DNA of 64,000 nt from Ahrensia sp. (GTDB lineage: Bacteria > Pseudomonadota > Alphaproteobacteria > Rhizobiales > Rhizobiaceae): the NCBI GenBank assembly GCA_002706335.1, contig PAKZ01000024.1:1-64000 (forward strand), read 5' to 3'. The position numbers and the translations under genes are program-made. This document shows, piece by piece, positions 33,834-42,538 of this stretch (positions within the stretch are counted from its first letter, which is position 1; every line of letters starts with the position of its first letter). The notes beneath the pieces are model-generated. The model saw only the letters and a list, made by a program, of their open reading frames with translations, made no database searches and was not told the origin of the DNA.

Positions 33834-35024
33834 ATGCCCAGGGGCATCAAAACAACGATAATCGGCCTGATCGGCGCGACCTTGATTTCCAGCTCTGCAT
33901 TGGCGGGCGGCTTCAGCCGAGGCACGGCGAACTTGGATGGTCTCTACGCGGACGGATTCGAGCTTTATTCCGGACTGACTTTTGTGTCACCGGGAAGGTC
34001 TTATGAGAATATCGTGGGTACGCTTGGCGCGTCGGCCGATCAGACGTTCGCCGAAGATTATTATGTGCCTTATGTCTCCTTTGGCGGCAAGCTGGTTGGA
34101 GACTTGAGCTGCGTAGGTTCGTACACACAACCTTATGGAGCCAAGTCTACCTACGAGGGGCTGTTGCGGTTTGATACCGCGGCCCGCGACTTCGTGGTCG
34201 ATGAATATGGGCTGACGTGTGCCTACGGCGCCGACCTCGGGCGAGGTACCGCGTACTTGATCGGCGGCGCTTTCTATGAAGCGCTCGATTACTTTGAAGC
34301 CCAGGATTTCAGCGTAGGGCCCCTTTCCGGTGGCGGGCAGGCCCCCGGTGAGAGCACGTTGAACATGACCAGTGAAGCGTGGGGCTTCCGGATCGGCGCG
34401 GCCTATGAGATTCCTGAAATCGCTTTGAGGGCTTCCGTTATCTACCGGTCGCAGACGGTTCACGATGCCAGCGGCATGTACAACAACGTTCCCTTTGCCG
34501 CTATCGCGGCCGGTCGATTATGGGATCCGACCCCCTATGTCGGGATGTTTTCGGCCGGAGCTTCTGCCCAGGCGACACTTCCGCAAAGCCTTGAGATTAA
34601 CCTGCGCTCCGGTATCGCGCCTGGATGGCTTGCGTTCGGGTCGATCAAGTGGACGGATTGGAGTGTGCTTCAATCGCTGGTGGTTGTTGAGGAAATCGAT
34701 GGTGCCGAGTGGTCGGACTCGGATTTCTTCTTCAAGGACGGGTGGACGGTTTCCGGCGGCATAGCCCATCAGTTTAACAACGAGTTTGGTGGGTCCGTGT
34801 CGGTAACGTGGGACAAGGGCGTCACTTCGGGATATGACACGCTCAGCGATACCTGGACCGTCGCGACCGGCGTGCGCTACGCAAAAGACAATATCGCAAT
34901 TAGCGCAGGCGGTGCTGCAATCTACTTCACCGAGGCCGCCAAGACCCTTGGCGACGATTACACAGCGACCTCTCCCGGGGAATGGGGCTACGCCCTTTCT
35001 TTGTCCGGTTCTGTGAAATTCTGA
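33834..35024 (+). CDS. OmpP1/FadL family outer membrane transporter
   Basis: A 396-residue outer-membrane barrel protein of the FadL type, which takes up long-chain fatty acids or other hydrophobic compounds. The signal peptide (about 1-23) ends at SSALAGGFSRG; the N-terminal hatch segment includes ANLDGLYADG. Alternating strands fill the rest and the C-terminus ends in Phe (SLSGSVKF), the usual barrel insertion signature. GGAGG lies five bases before the ATG. The frame is open further upstream without a signal peptide. The gene is monocistronic between two terminators. Confidence 0.88.
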   Translation: MPRGIKTTIIGLIGATLISSSALAGGFSRGTANLDGLYADGFELYSGLTFVSPGRSYENIVGTLGASADQTFAEDYYVPYVSFGGKLVGDLSCVGSYTQPYGAKSTYEGLLRFDTAARDFVVDEYGLTCAYGADLGRGTAYLIGGAFYEALDYFEAQDFSVGPLSGGGQAPGESTLNMTSEAWGFRIGAAYEIPEIALRASVIYRSQTVHDASGMYNNVPFAAIAAGRLWDPTPYVGMFSAGASAQATLPQSLEINLRSGIAPGWLAFGSIKWTDWSVLQSLVVVEEIDGAEWSDSDFFFKDGWTVSGGIAHQFNNEFGGSVSVTWDKGVTSGYDTLSDTWTVATGVRYAKDNIAISAGGAAIYFTEAAKTLGDDYTATSPGEWGYALSLSGSVKF

Positions 35025-35053
35025 CTTCCTTTCGATACTAATTCGAAATGCAT

Positions 35054-35087
35054 AAACCCCGTCGCATCGCGTCGGGGTTTTTTCTTT
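35054..35087 (+). terminator. Rho-independent terminator after the FadL gene
   Basis: AAACCCCG (35054-35061) pairs with CGGGGTTT (35073-35080), followed by a run of Ts to 35087. It is 30 bases past the stop codon. Confidence 0.85.
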
Positions 35088-35439
35088 TGCGCCCCCGTCT
35101 CGAAGGCTTTGCTGCGCGCCTCCTCATTTCCCTGAAAACGCCCTCTTTGTGACGAATTGGCAACACCTTTGCGGTAAGAATGCCGCTACAACGCATGGAG
35201 CGTCATGTGCCCATTTGCCGCCATAAACCGGGAGCATCGCAGTGTGGTTCCGTTCGAGGCGGCAGGTTCGGGCGGACAAGGGACAGAATTCATGGACGGC
35301 AGATTTGTCGCGACTGGAAGGGTTTCGGGCAGCGGTAGAGCCGCCGCTTTCTCCTTCATAAGTCGAGCAAGCCAGGCGGTCCGGCGGAATGACAAGGTGT
35401 GCGATTGTGCGCCGGCATCCGGGATGTAAGACGAGTATC
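35088..35439. other. Long upstream region of exoR
   Basis: About 350 bases between the FadL terminator and exoR carry no convincing gene. An open frame (35205-35429) has no ribosome binding site and is unlike neighbouring genes in composition. The region presumably holds the exoR promoter and leader; I see no strong palindrome. Confidence 0.4.
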
Positions 35440-36243
35440 ATGACCACGACAGGGTCCGGAAAAATCCATATGCAACGCTTGCGCGCCGCCTCCCTGGTGG
35501 CCGTGTTTGGCGTTTCGCTTGGACTGGCGGCGGCTCAGTCCGTTCCCGCTTTCGCTCAGTCGGGCGACGGCGAGCAGAAGGGGCCGTGGGCGATGTTCCG
35601 CTTCGGCTTCTCGGCCTACAAGAGCGGCCGCAAGGACGAAGCTCTCAAGGCTTACCGCGACGCCGCCGAACACGGGCATGCGGGCGCGCGCTGGAAGCTG
35701 GCGACGATGTACGCGTCCGGCGACGGCGTGAAGGAAGACGACTACGAGGCGTTCCGGCTCTATGAGGGGCTGGTCAATGAAGGCGCGCCGCCCGGCACGC
35801 GCGACGAAACCTTCATCGCGCATTCGCTGATGTCACTCGCCACCTATCTGCGCCGCGGCATTCCCAATTCCCCAATCACGCCCGATCCGCTGCGCGCGCG
35901 TCAGCTTTATCTTCAGGCGGCCAGCCAGTTTGGCGACGCGGACGCCCAGTTCGAGCTTGGCCGCATGTATATGAACGGAGAGGGCGGCCCGGCGGATCCC
36001 GTCCAGGCGGCGCGCTGGTTTAATCTTGCGGCGCACAAGGGACATGTCGGCTCCGAGGCGATGCTCGGCAAGATCCTCTTCGACTCCGGCAAGACGGTGA
36101 AGGGCCTGTCCTATATGACCAAGGCTCTCGACAAGGCGAATGAGCCGGATATTCACTGGATCCGCGCATTGCAGGAAGAGGCCTTCGCAGTCGCTTCAGA
36201 AGCTGATCGTCGCACAGCCATGGCGCTCGCGGGAAAGAACTGA
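35440..36243 (+). CDS. exoR: ExoR-like Sel1-repeat periplasmic regulator
   Basis: A 267-residue exported protein. After a signal peptide (to about residue 43, ending VPAFAQ) come Sel1/TPR-type repeats: WAMFRFGFSAYKSGRKDEAL, GHAGARWKLATMYASGDGV, DADAQFELGRMYMNGEGG and GHVGSEAMLGKILFDSGK. The order and spacing match rhizobial ExoR, a periplasmic inhibitor of the ExoS-ChvI two-component system controlling exopolysaccharide, motility and symbiosis. Length agrees (about 268). An internal ATG at 35470 is an alternative start. exoS and chvI are not in this window. It is convergent with a small secreted-protein gene. Confidence 0.85.
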   Translation: MTTTGSGKIHMQRLRAASLVAVFGVSLGLAAAQSVPAFAQSGDGEQKGPWAMFRFGFSAYKSGRKDEALKAYRDAAEHGHAGARWKLATMYASGDGVKEDDYEAFRLYEGLVNEGAPPGTRDETFIAHSLMSLATYLRRGIPNSPITPDPLRARQLYLQAASQFGDADAQFELGRMYMNGEGGPADPVQAARWFNLAAHKGHVGSEAMLGKILFDSGKTVKGLSYMTKALDKANEPDIHWIRALQEEAFAVASEADRRTAMALAGKN

Positions 36244-36249
36244 TTCAGC

Positions 36250-36516
36250 CTATCCGTGATCGAACAGGAGAATGGCGCTTTGCGGCAGCGATGCGGTCGG
36301 GCAGTCCTTGTCGAGGATTTTCCACGACGTGTTGTTGAGGACGCGTTCGCATCGCGCCAGCTTCACGCCCGACGCGGTCTTGAGGCAGACGGTCTGACCC
36401 TCCGGGATATCCTCGCCATTGCCGCGGCAACTGCAATTATCCGCGGATAAGGCAGGATGCGCCAGGACCGCCATTGCGACGATGACCGTGGAAAACAGGA
36501 CGGAACGTAGCACCAT
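36250..36516 (-). CDS. Small secreted cysteine-containing protein
   Basis: An 88-residue protein with a signal peptide (residues 1-25, ending HPALSA) and a mature domain with four cysteines: NCSCRGNGEDI, VCLKTASG, ARCERVLNN and DKDCPTASL. The regular spacing suggests disulfides in the periplasm. Similar small secreted proteins are seen in rhizobia, but none has a known role. It ends six bases from the exoR stop, convergent, and is followed upstream by xthA on the same strand with a 60-base gap. Confidence 0.7.
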   Translation of the reverse strand: MVLRSVLFSTVIVAMAVLAHPALSADNCSCRGNGEDIPEGQTVCLKTASGVKLARCERVLNNTSWKILDKDCPTASLPQSAILLFDHG

Positions 36517-36576
36517 GAGCCGGTACCTCCTGCCGCGAGCATAGCACGAGCGCGAGGTTCCGCAAATTCCGGCGGC

Positions 36577-37359
36577 TCAGGCGGCGTAATCGATCGCTAC
36601 AGGGACGTGGTCGGACGGTTTCTCCCATCCGCGCACATGCTTGTCGATCCCGGCCGACCGCAGCCGGTTCGCGGCCTCCGGCGACATCAGCAGATGGTCG
36701 ATGCGGATGCCGTTGTTCTTCTGCCAGGCGCCGGCCTGATAATCCCAGAACGTGTAGGTGCCGGGCGCCTCGGTGACGCTCCGCACAGCCTCGGTGAAGC
36801 CGAGATTGACGAGGCGGCGGAACGCGGCGCGGGTTTGCGGCAGGAAAAGCGCGTCGCCTTCCCAGACCTTCGGATCGTGGCAATCCTCCGGCTGGGGAAT
36901 GACATTGTAGTCTCCGGCGAGAATGAGGGGCTCTTCCAAGGCAAGCCGTTCTTCCGCCCATGCATGCAGCCGGTCCATCCAACCGAGCTTGTAGGGATAT
37001 TTCTCGCTGTCGACGGGGTTTCCGTTCGGCAGGTAGAGCGAGACGACGCGCAGGACTCCGTTCTCGACCGAGAACACACCCTCGATGAATCGAGCCTGGA
37101 CGTCTTCGTCGTCGCCCGGCAGGCCGCGATTGACCTCGTCGAAGGGGAGTTTCGACAGGATCGCGACGCCGTTGAACCCCTTCTGGCCATGCGTTTCGAC
37201 ATGATAGCCGAGATCTTCGAAGACCTCGCGCGGGAAATTTTCGTCGACCGACTTGATCTCCTGAAGGCAGGCAATGTCCGGTGCGGCCTGTTCCAGCCAG
37301 CTCTTCACCGTCTCGATGCGGGCCTTGACGCCGTTGATGTTCCAGGTGGCGATTTTCAC
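36577..37359 (-). CDS. xthA: Exodeoxyribonuclease III
   Basis: A 260-residue AP endonuclease and 3'-5' exonuclease for base excision repair. The family start KIATWNINGVKARI, the metal ligand loop CLQEIK near residue 34, the LAGDYNVIP segment near 150 and the C-terminal SDHVPVAI catalytic His motif near 250 are present. The start is a GTG at 37359 because the family begins at this point; in-frame ATGs further upstream (37461, 37515) would add 34-52 residues not found in homologues. The gene is divergent from the permease gene. Confidence 0.93.
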   Translation of the reverse strand: MKIATWNINGVKARIETVKSWLEQAAPDIACLQEIKSVDENFPREVFEDLGYHVETHGQKGFNGVAILSKLPFDEVNRGLPGDDEDVQARFIEGVFSVENGVLRVVSLYLPNGNPVDSEKYPYKLGWMDRLHAWAEERLALEEPLILAGDYNVIPQPEDCHDPKVWEGDALFLPQTRAAFRRLVNLGFTEAVRSVTEAPGTYTFWDYQAGAWQKNNGIRIDHLLMSPEAANRLRSAGIDKHVRGWEKPSDHVPVAIDYAA

Positions 37360-37526
37360 GGGAAGGGGCTCCGATTCCTGCACATGTTGATTGTTCGTAT
37401 CGCCGCCCGGCGACCGCGTAAAGCCGCCGCCGCCCTGCGGATCGCAATTGGCACGAATCATGCTGCTTTCTCCGGTGGGGGACAAGTGCGCCGATTTCGG
37501 CGCTTCAACGAGCAATGTGGGGAAAA

Positions 37527-38912
37527 ATGGCTAATAATCAGGCAAAAACAGACGGTTCACTTGTCTATAGACTGGCGGACACGCCGCCGCCGCTTCCGTC
37601 GCTACTTGCCGCCGCGCAGCATATACTTGCCAGCATCGTCGGTATTGTCACGCCGACGCTAGTGATCGGCGGTGTTTTGGGGCTCGGCGAGCATGTTCCA
37701 TATCTCATAGCCATGTCGCTGTTCGTCTCAGGCGTCGCGACATTCATCCAGTGCCGCCGGATCGGGCCGGTCGGCTCGGGCCTGCTCAGCCTGCAGGGCA
37801 CCAGCTTTGCGTTCCTGGGCGCCATCCTCGCGGCCGGTTTCGCGGTGAAGGGCAGGGGCGGCACGCCCGAAGACATCCTGGCGATGATTTTCGGTCTTTG
37901 TCTTGTCGGCTGTCTGGTCGAGATCATCCTCAGCCAGTTCATCGACCGGATGGACCGCATCATCACCCCGACGGTCACCGGCATCGTGATCACGGTCATC
38001 GGTCTCAGCCTGGTCAAGGTCGGCTTTACCGATTTCGCAGGAGGCGTCGGAGCGGGCGAATCCTTCGGCAGCCCGCTTAATCTTGCGCTTGGCATTTTCG
38101 TGGTGGCGGTCATTCTCCTGATGACCTTCATGCAGAATCCGATGATCCGGATCTCGGCCATCATGATCGGCCTCGTGGCCGGCTTCATCCTCGCGGCCAT
38201 CCTCGGGCAGGTGAATTTCTCGTCTTTCGGCTCACAACCCTTCTTCGCGGTCCCGATCCCGTTCAAATTCGGGTTCGCGTTCGATTTCGCGCTCTTCATC
38301 CCGATCGCCTTCATCTATCTGATCACCGCGATCGAAACGACGGGCGATCTCACGGCGAACTCGGTTATCTCGGGCGAGCCTGTCGAGGGCGAGGTCTATA
38401 TGGGCCGCATCAAGGGCGGCGTGATGGCCGACGGCGTCAATTCCGGCATTGCCGCGATCTTCAACACGTTCCCGAACACGACCTTCAGCCAGAACAACGG
38501 CGTTATCCAGATGACCGGCGTGGCGAGCCGGCATGTCGGCTATTACATTGCCGGCATTCTCGTCGTGCTTGGATTCTTTCCGATCATCGGCGGGATCTTC
38601 CTGCTCATTCCGAAATCGGTGCTCGGCGGCGCGACCCTGGTGCTATTCGGCTCCATCGCAGTGGCCGGCATTCGCATTCTCGCCTCGCAGGAGATCGACC
38701 GGCGCAAGATCTACATCATGGCGGTTTCGTTCGGTCTCGGTCTCGGAGTCACGCTGGTGCCGGACGCGATCAAGCAATTGCCGGATATGCTGCAACGTGT
38801 CGTTGCGACACCGATCACGCTCAGTGGTCTGACGGCGATCATTCTATCGCTGGTGATTCCGGATCAACCCGCGAAGCCGGCGCCGACACAGGCTTCTGCC
38901 GAAGCGGCCTGA
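37527..38912 (+). CDS. NCS2 family nucleobase:cation symporter
   Basis: A 461-residue inner-membrane transporter for purines (xanthine or uric acid) or uracil. About 12-14 membrane helices are evident. The NAT signature QNNGVIQMTGVASRHVG near residue 315 and the upstream AIETTGDLTA segment near 270 identify the family. The C-terminal tail ends at TQASAEAA. The residues resemble xanthine permeases more than uracil permeases, but this is not certain. GGGGA lies before the ATG at 37527; an ATG four codons earlier is also possible. No catabolic gene is adjacent. Confidence 0.9.
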   Translation: MANNQAKTDGSLVYRLADTPPPLPSLLAAAQHILASIVGIVTPTLVIGGVLGLGEHVPYLIAMSLFVSGVATFIQCRRIGPVGSGLLSLQGTSFAFLGAILAAGFAVKGRGGTPEDILAMIFGLCLVGCLVEIILSQFIDRMDRIITPTVTGIVITVIGLSLVKVGFTDFAGGVGAGESFGSPLNLALGIFVVAVILLMTFMQNPMIRISAIMIGLVAGFILAAILGQVNFSSFGSQPFFAVPIPFKFGFAFDFALFIPIAFIYLITAIETTGDLTANSVISGEPVEGEVYMGRIKGGVMADGVNSGIAAIFNTFPNTTFSQNNGVIQMTGVASRHVGYYIAGILVVLGFFPIIGGIFLLIPKSVLGGATLVLFGSIAVAGIRILASQEIDRRKIYIMAVSFGLGLGVTLVPDAIKQLPDMLQRVVATPITLSGLTAIILSLVIPDQPAKPAPTQASAEAA

Positions 38913-38916
38913 CGAC

Positions 38917-38950
38917 AAAACGGCGGCCCGTTGCGAAACGGGCCGTTTTC
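38917..38950. terminator. Hairpin terminator between permease and erpA
   Basis: GGCCCGTT (38925-38932) pairs with AACGGGCC (38937-38944), flanked by an A run on the left and GTTTT on the right, so it can terminate both convergent genes. Confidence 0.75.
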
Positions 38951-38960
38951 TATTCGGAAC

Positions 38961-39311
38961 CTAAATTGAGAAGGATGTCCCGCAACCGCAGCTGGCGACC
39001 GCGTTCGGGTTCCTGATCTGGAAGGACTGGCCGATCAGGTCGTCGACAAAATCGATTTCCGACCCCGCCATATAGACCATCGACAACTCGTCGATGAGGA
39101 TCGTCGCGCCATTCTTCTCGATGACGATGTCATCGTCCTGCGCGGAGGGAACCAGATCGAACTTGTAGGAAAACCCCGAGCAGCCGCCGCCTTCCACCGA
39201 AATGCGCAGTGCTTTGTTCTCGGCTTCGTTTGCGACGATCTTCGAGACCCGTGCCGCACAGGCGTCCGTCACGGTGACATCTTTTCCGGCCATAGTTGGA
39301 TGCGCGGTCAT
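38961..39311 (-). CDS. erpA: Iron-sulfur cluster insertion protein (HesB/IscA family, ErpA type)
   Basis: A 116-residue A-type carrier that receives Fe-S clusters and delivers them to target proteins. Three conserved cysteines are present: GGGCSGF near residue 44 and the C-terminal SCGCGTSF pair. The chosen ATG (39311) follows GAGGA; an in-frame ATG ten codons earlier is less likely. The gene is divergent from dgt, the order erpA-dgt-argS being typical of Hyphomicrobiales. Confidence 0.92.
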   Translation of the reverse strand: MTAHPTMAGKDVTVTDACAARVSKIVANEAENKALRISVEGGGCSGFSYKFDLVPSAQDDDIVIEKNGATILIDELSMVYMAGSEIDFVDDLIGQSFQIRNPNAVASCGCGTSFSI

Positions 39312-39416
39312 GATTTCTGGTCCTCGGGCAAGGCGGATCATACTGTGTTCAAGCTTTGCAACAATAGGTATGAAGCGGCGCAGTCAGCGTCAATAGCGGG
39401 ATGAGAAGGGGCAAAC

Positions 39417-40646
39417 ATGCGGCCGGTTTCAGACGAAACCTTGCAGGGGATCGGGTTCGGGCTCGGGGAACGGGCAGTCTTCGCGACCGATCCGGCGCGA
39501 AGCCGTGGCCGTTTTTACGACGAATCCCGCAGCCGCACCCGCACCGAATTCCAGCGCGACCGAGACAGGATCATTCACTCCACGGCTTTCCGGCGGCTGA
39601 AACACAAGACGCAGGTCTTCTTCAGCCATGAGGGCGATCACTATCGCACGCGTCTGACGCACACGATCGAGGTTTCGCAGATCGCGCGGGCTCTCGCCCG
39701 GGCATTCCGCCTCGACGAGGATCTCGCGGAGGCTGTGGCGCTTGTACATGATTTCGGCCACACGCCGTTTGGCCATACCGGCGAAGATGTGCTGGACGAG
39801 TGCATGGGCGGGTTCGGAGGCTTCGACCACAATGCGCAGGCGCTGCGCGTCGTGACGAAACTTGAACGTCGTTACGCCGAATTCGACGGGCTGAACCTGA
39901 CCTGGGAAACGCTGGAAGGGCTCGTCAAGCACAACGGGCCGTTGCTCGATGCGGCGACAGGACAGGGGACCCATGGTCCGGTTCCAGGCACGATCCTCAA
40001 TTATTGCGCACTTCACGATCTGGAGATTGACAGATATGCCGGGCTGGAAGCGCAATTGGCGGCGATCTCCGACGACATCGCCTACAACACCCACGATATC
40101 GACGATGGCCTGCGGGCCGGCCTGCTGACCTTCGACATGCTGCGCGAGGGGGCGCTGCCGCGCGAGATCCTGGAGGAGGTCGACAGCCGCTATCCGGGTC
40201 TCGACGAAAACAGGCGCGGTCACGAGACGACGCGGCGTCTGATAACCCGCATGGTCGAGGATGTGATCGGTCAGACAAGGCTCAACCTCGAGGCGATCAG
40301 GCCCGCCAGCGTGCAGGACGTCTATGGCGCCGGGCGAACGCTGGCCACCTTCTCGCCGGAGATGGCCGCGCTTGAGAAGGAACTCAAATCCTTCATGTTC
40401 GCGAACATGTACCGACATCCGAGCGTCATGCGGGTGCGCGCGCAAGCTGAGGATATCGTGCGGGACCTGTTTGCGGCTTTCATGGCGCAACCGGAGCGGA
40501 TGGGCGGCATCTGGGCTGCGCAACTGCCCCAACTCGATGAGCCGGCGCTAGCACGTCGCGTCGCCGACTATCTGGCCGGCATGACCGACACATTCGCCCA
40601 GGCCGAACATCGGCGGCTGTTTGACCGCACACCCGAATTGCTTTAG
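39417..40646 (+). CDS. dgt: Deoxyguanosinetriphosphate triphosphohydrolase-like protein
   Basis: A 409-residue HD-domain enzyme that splits dNTP to deoxynucleoside and triphosphate. The HD metal ligands are in [17 protein letters not shown] (His), [17 protein letters not shown] (His-Asp) and, near residue 220, the downstream Asp of [13 protein letters not shown]. Length and the N-terminal [20 protein letters not shown] pattern fit the dGTPase-like type 2 group. It probably controls dNTP pools. It is the first gene of the same-strand run ending at the M23 gene. Confidence 0.93.
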   Translation: MRPVSDETLQGIGFGLGERAVFATDPARSRGRFYDESRSRTRTEFQRDRDRIIHSTAFRRLKHKTQVFFSHEGDHYRTRLTHTIEVSQIARALARAFRLDEDLAEAVALVHDFGHTPFGHTGEDVLDECMGGFGGFDHNAQALRVVTKLERRYAEFDGLNLTWETLEGLVKHNGPLLDAATGQGTHGPVPGTILNYCALHDLEIDRYAGLEAQLAAISDDIAYNTHDIDDGLRAGLLTFDMLREGALPREILEEVDSRYPGLDENRRGHETTRRLITRMVEDVIGQTRLNLEAIRPASVQDVYGAGRTLATFSPEMAALEKELKSFMFANMYRHPSVMRVRAQAEDIVRDLFAAFMAQPERMGGIWAAQLPQLDEPALARRVADYLAGMTDTFAQAEHRRLFDRTPELL

Positions 40647-40700
40647 CGACGCCCGCACGATCCGCCCGGCGGGTCGGCAACATCATCCAGGACAGTGACA

Positions 40701-42449
40701 ATGAACATCTTCACCGAGTTTCGGCATCGGGTCGTCAAGGCCGTGGAAGCGCTGGGCGTGGAAGCGAAGGACGGCGGTGCGCTGGATTTTGCAAAACTCG
40801 GGATCGAACCGCCGCGCGACGCCTCGCATGGCGACATCGCAACCAATGCGGCGCTCGTTCTAGCCAAACAGGCGGGCATGGCGCCGCGCGACCTCGCCGA
40901 GAAGATCGCCGAAAAGCTCGGAGAGGACAGCGACGTGGAGACCTCCGGCATTGCCGGCCCGGGCTTCGTGAACCTGAAACTGGCCGACGGCTTCTGGCGC
41001 AAGCAGCTAAAAACGGTTCTCGATCAGGAGGCCGGCTATGGAAGTTCCGATCTGGGCGGCGGCCGCAAGATCAATGTCGAGTATGTCTCCGCCAACCCGA
41101 CGGGACCGATGCATGTCGGTCATTGCCGTGGCGCTGTCGTTGGCGATGCGCTGGCCAACCTGCTGGCTTTCGCCGGCTATGACGTGACCAAGGAATATTA
41201 CATCAACGACGCCGGCGTGCAGATCGACGTGCTCGCCCGGTCGGTGTTGCTGCGTTATCGCGAGGCCCTTGGCGACCAGATCGGCGAAATCCCCGAAGGT
41301 CTCTATCCGGGCGATTATCTCGTGCCGGTCGGCGAGGCTCTTGCAGAGGAATATGGCCGCGACCTCCTGCAGATGCCTGACGACGAGGCATTGGCGATCG
41401 TGAAGGACCGGGCGATCGAGACGATGATGGCGATGATCCGCGACGACCTCTCGGCGCTCAACATCCATCACGACGTCTTCTTTTCGGAACGGGATCTGCA
41501 TGCGGACGGTGCAAAGCGCATCCGCACCGCGATCAACGAGTTGACGATGAACGGCCATGTCTACAAAGGCAAGCTGCCGCCGCCGAAGGGCCAGCTTCCC
41601 GACGACTGGGAGGATCGCGAGCAGACCCTGTTCCGCTCAACCGCCGTCGGCGACGATATCGATCGGCCGCTGGTCAAGTCGGACGGGTCATATACCTATT
41701 TCGCCGCCGACGTCGCTTACTTCATGGACAAGTACAAGCGCGGTTTCGAGGAGATGATCTATGTCCTCGGCGCTGACCATGGCGGCTATGTGAAGCGTCT
41801 TGAAGCGCTGGCGCGCGCCGTCTCCGGCGGCAAGGCCAAGCTGACGGTTTTGCTCTGCCAACTGGTCAAGCTCTACCGCAATGGCGAGCCGGTTCGCATG
41901 TCGAAGCGGTCAGGGCAGTTCGTGACGCTCCGCGACGTGGTCGATGAGGTTGGTCGCGATCCTGTTCGATTCATGATGCTGTACCGCAAGAATCTGGAGC
42001 CGCTCGACTTCGACTTTGCCAAGGTGACGGAGCAGTCGAAAGACAATCCGGTCTTTTATGTCCAGTATGCGAGCGCACGCTGCCATTCCGTGTTCCGGCA
42101 GGCCGCAGAACAGTTCGGCGAGCCCGTCGAGGCGGATACATCCGCTCTCGATCTCCTGACCGACGAGACCGAGATCGCGTTGATCCGTAAGCTCGCGGAA
42201 TATCCGCGTGTCATCGAGGCGGCCGCTCAGGCGCATGAGCCACACCGTATTGCGTTCTACCTTTATGACCTCGCCAGTGCCCTGCATGGACACTGGAACA
42301 GGGGAACAGACGACGACTCCTTACGCTTTGTTAAGGTTAACAATCCACAATTGACCCGTGCCAGACTGGGTCTGGTGCAGGGCGTCCTTAACGTTCTGCG
42401 GTCCGGCCTGTCGATTGTCGGGGCTGATTCACCTGCGGAAATGCGATAA
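40701..42449 (+). CDS. argS: Arginyl-tRNA synthetase
   Basis: A 582-residue class I synthetase. The HIGH motif is in [19 protein letters not shown] near residue 137 and the KMSKS position reads RMSKRSGQF near 400. The DALR anticodon-binding domain is at the C-terminus. AGGA lies eight bases before the ATG, which is preferred over a GTG two codons earlier. It follows dgt by 54 bases and is likely in one operon. Confidence 0.97.
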   Translation: MNIFTEFRHRVVKAVEALGVEAKDGGALDFAKLGIEPPRDASHGDIATNAALVLAKQAGMAPRDLAEKIAEKLGEDSDVETSGIAGPGFVNLKLADGFWRKQLKTVLDQEAGYGSSDLGGGRKINVEYVSANPTGPMHVGHCRGAVVGDALANLLAFAGYDVTKEYYINDAGVQIDVLARSVLLRYREALGDQIGEIPEGLYPGDYLVPVGEALAEEYGRDLLQMPDDEALAIVKDRAIETMMAMIRDDLSALNIHHDVFFSERDLHADGAKRIRTAINELTMNGHVYKGKLPPPKGQLPDDWEDREQTLFRSTAVGDDIDRPLVKSDGSYTYFAADVAYFMDKYKRGFEEMIYVLGADHGGYVKRLEALARAVSGGKAKLTVLLCQLVKLYRNGEPVRMSKRSGQFVTLRDVVDEVGRDPVRFMMLYRKNLEPLDFDFAKVTEQSKDNPVFYVQYASARCHSVFRQAAEQFGEPVEADTSALDLLTDETEIALIRKLAEYPRVIEAAAQAHEPHRIAFYLYDLASALHGHWNRGTDDDSLRFVKVNNPQLTRARLGLVQGVLNVLRSGLSIVGADSPAEMR

Positions 42450-42538
42450 AACCCTGTCACCTTTTGCCCATATTGCGCTGGCAATGAGCGTATTCTGGGG
42501 GCATGGCGTCCTCTGGGTAAGGTGTACGGGGTAGTGGC

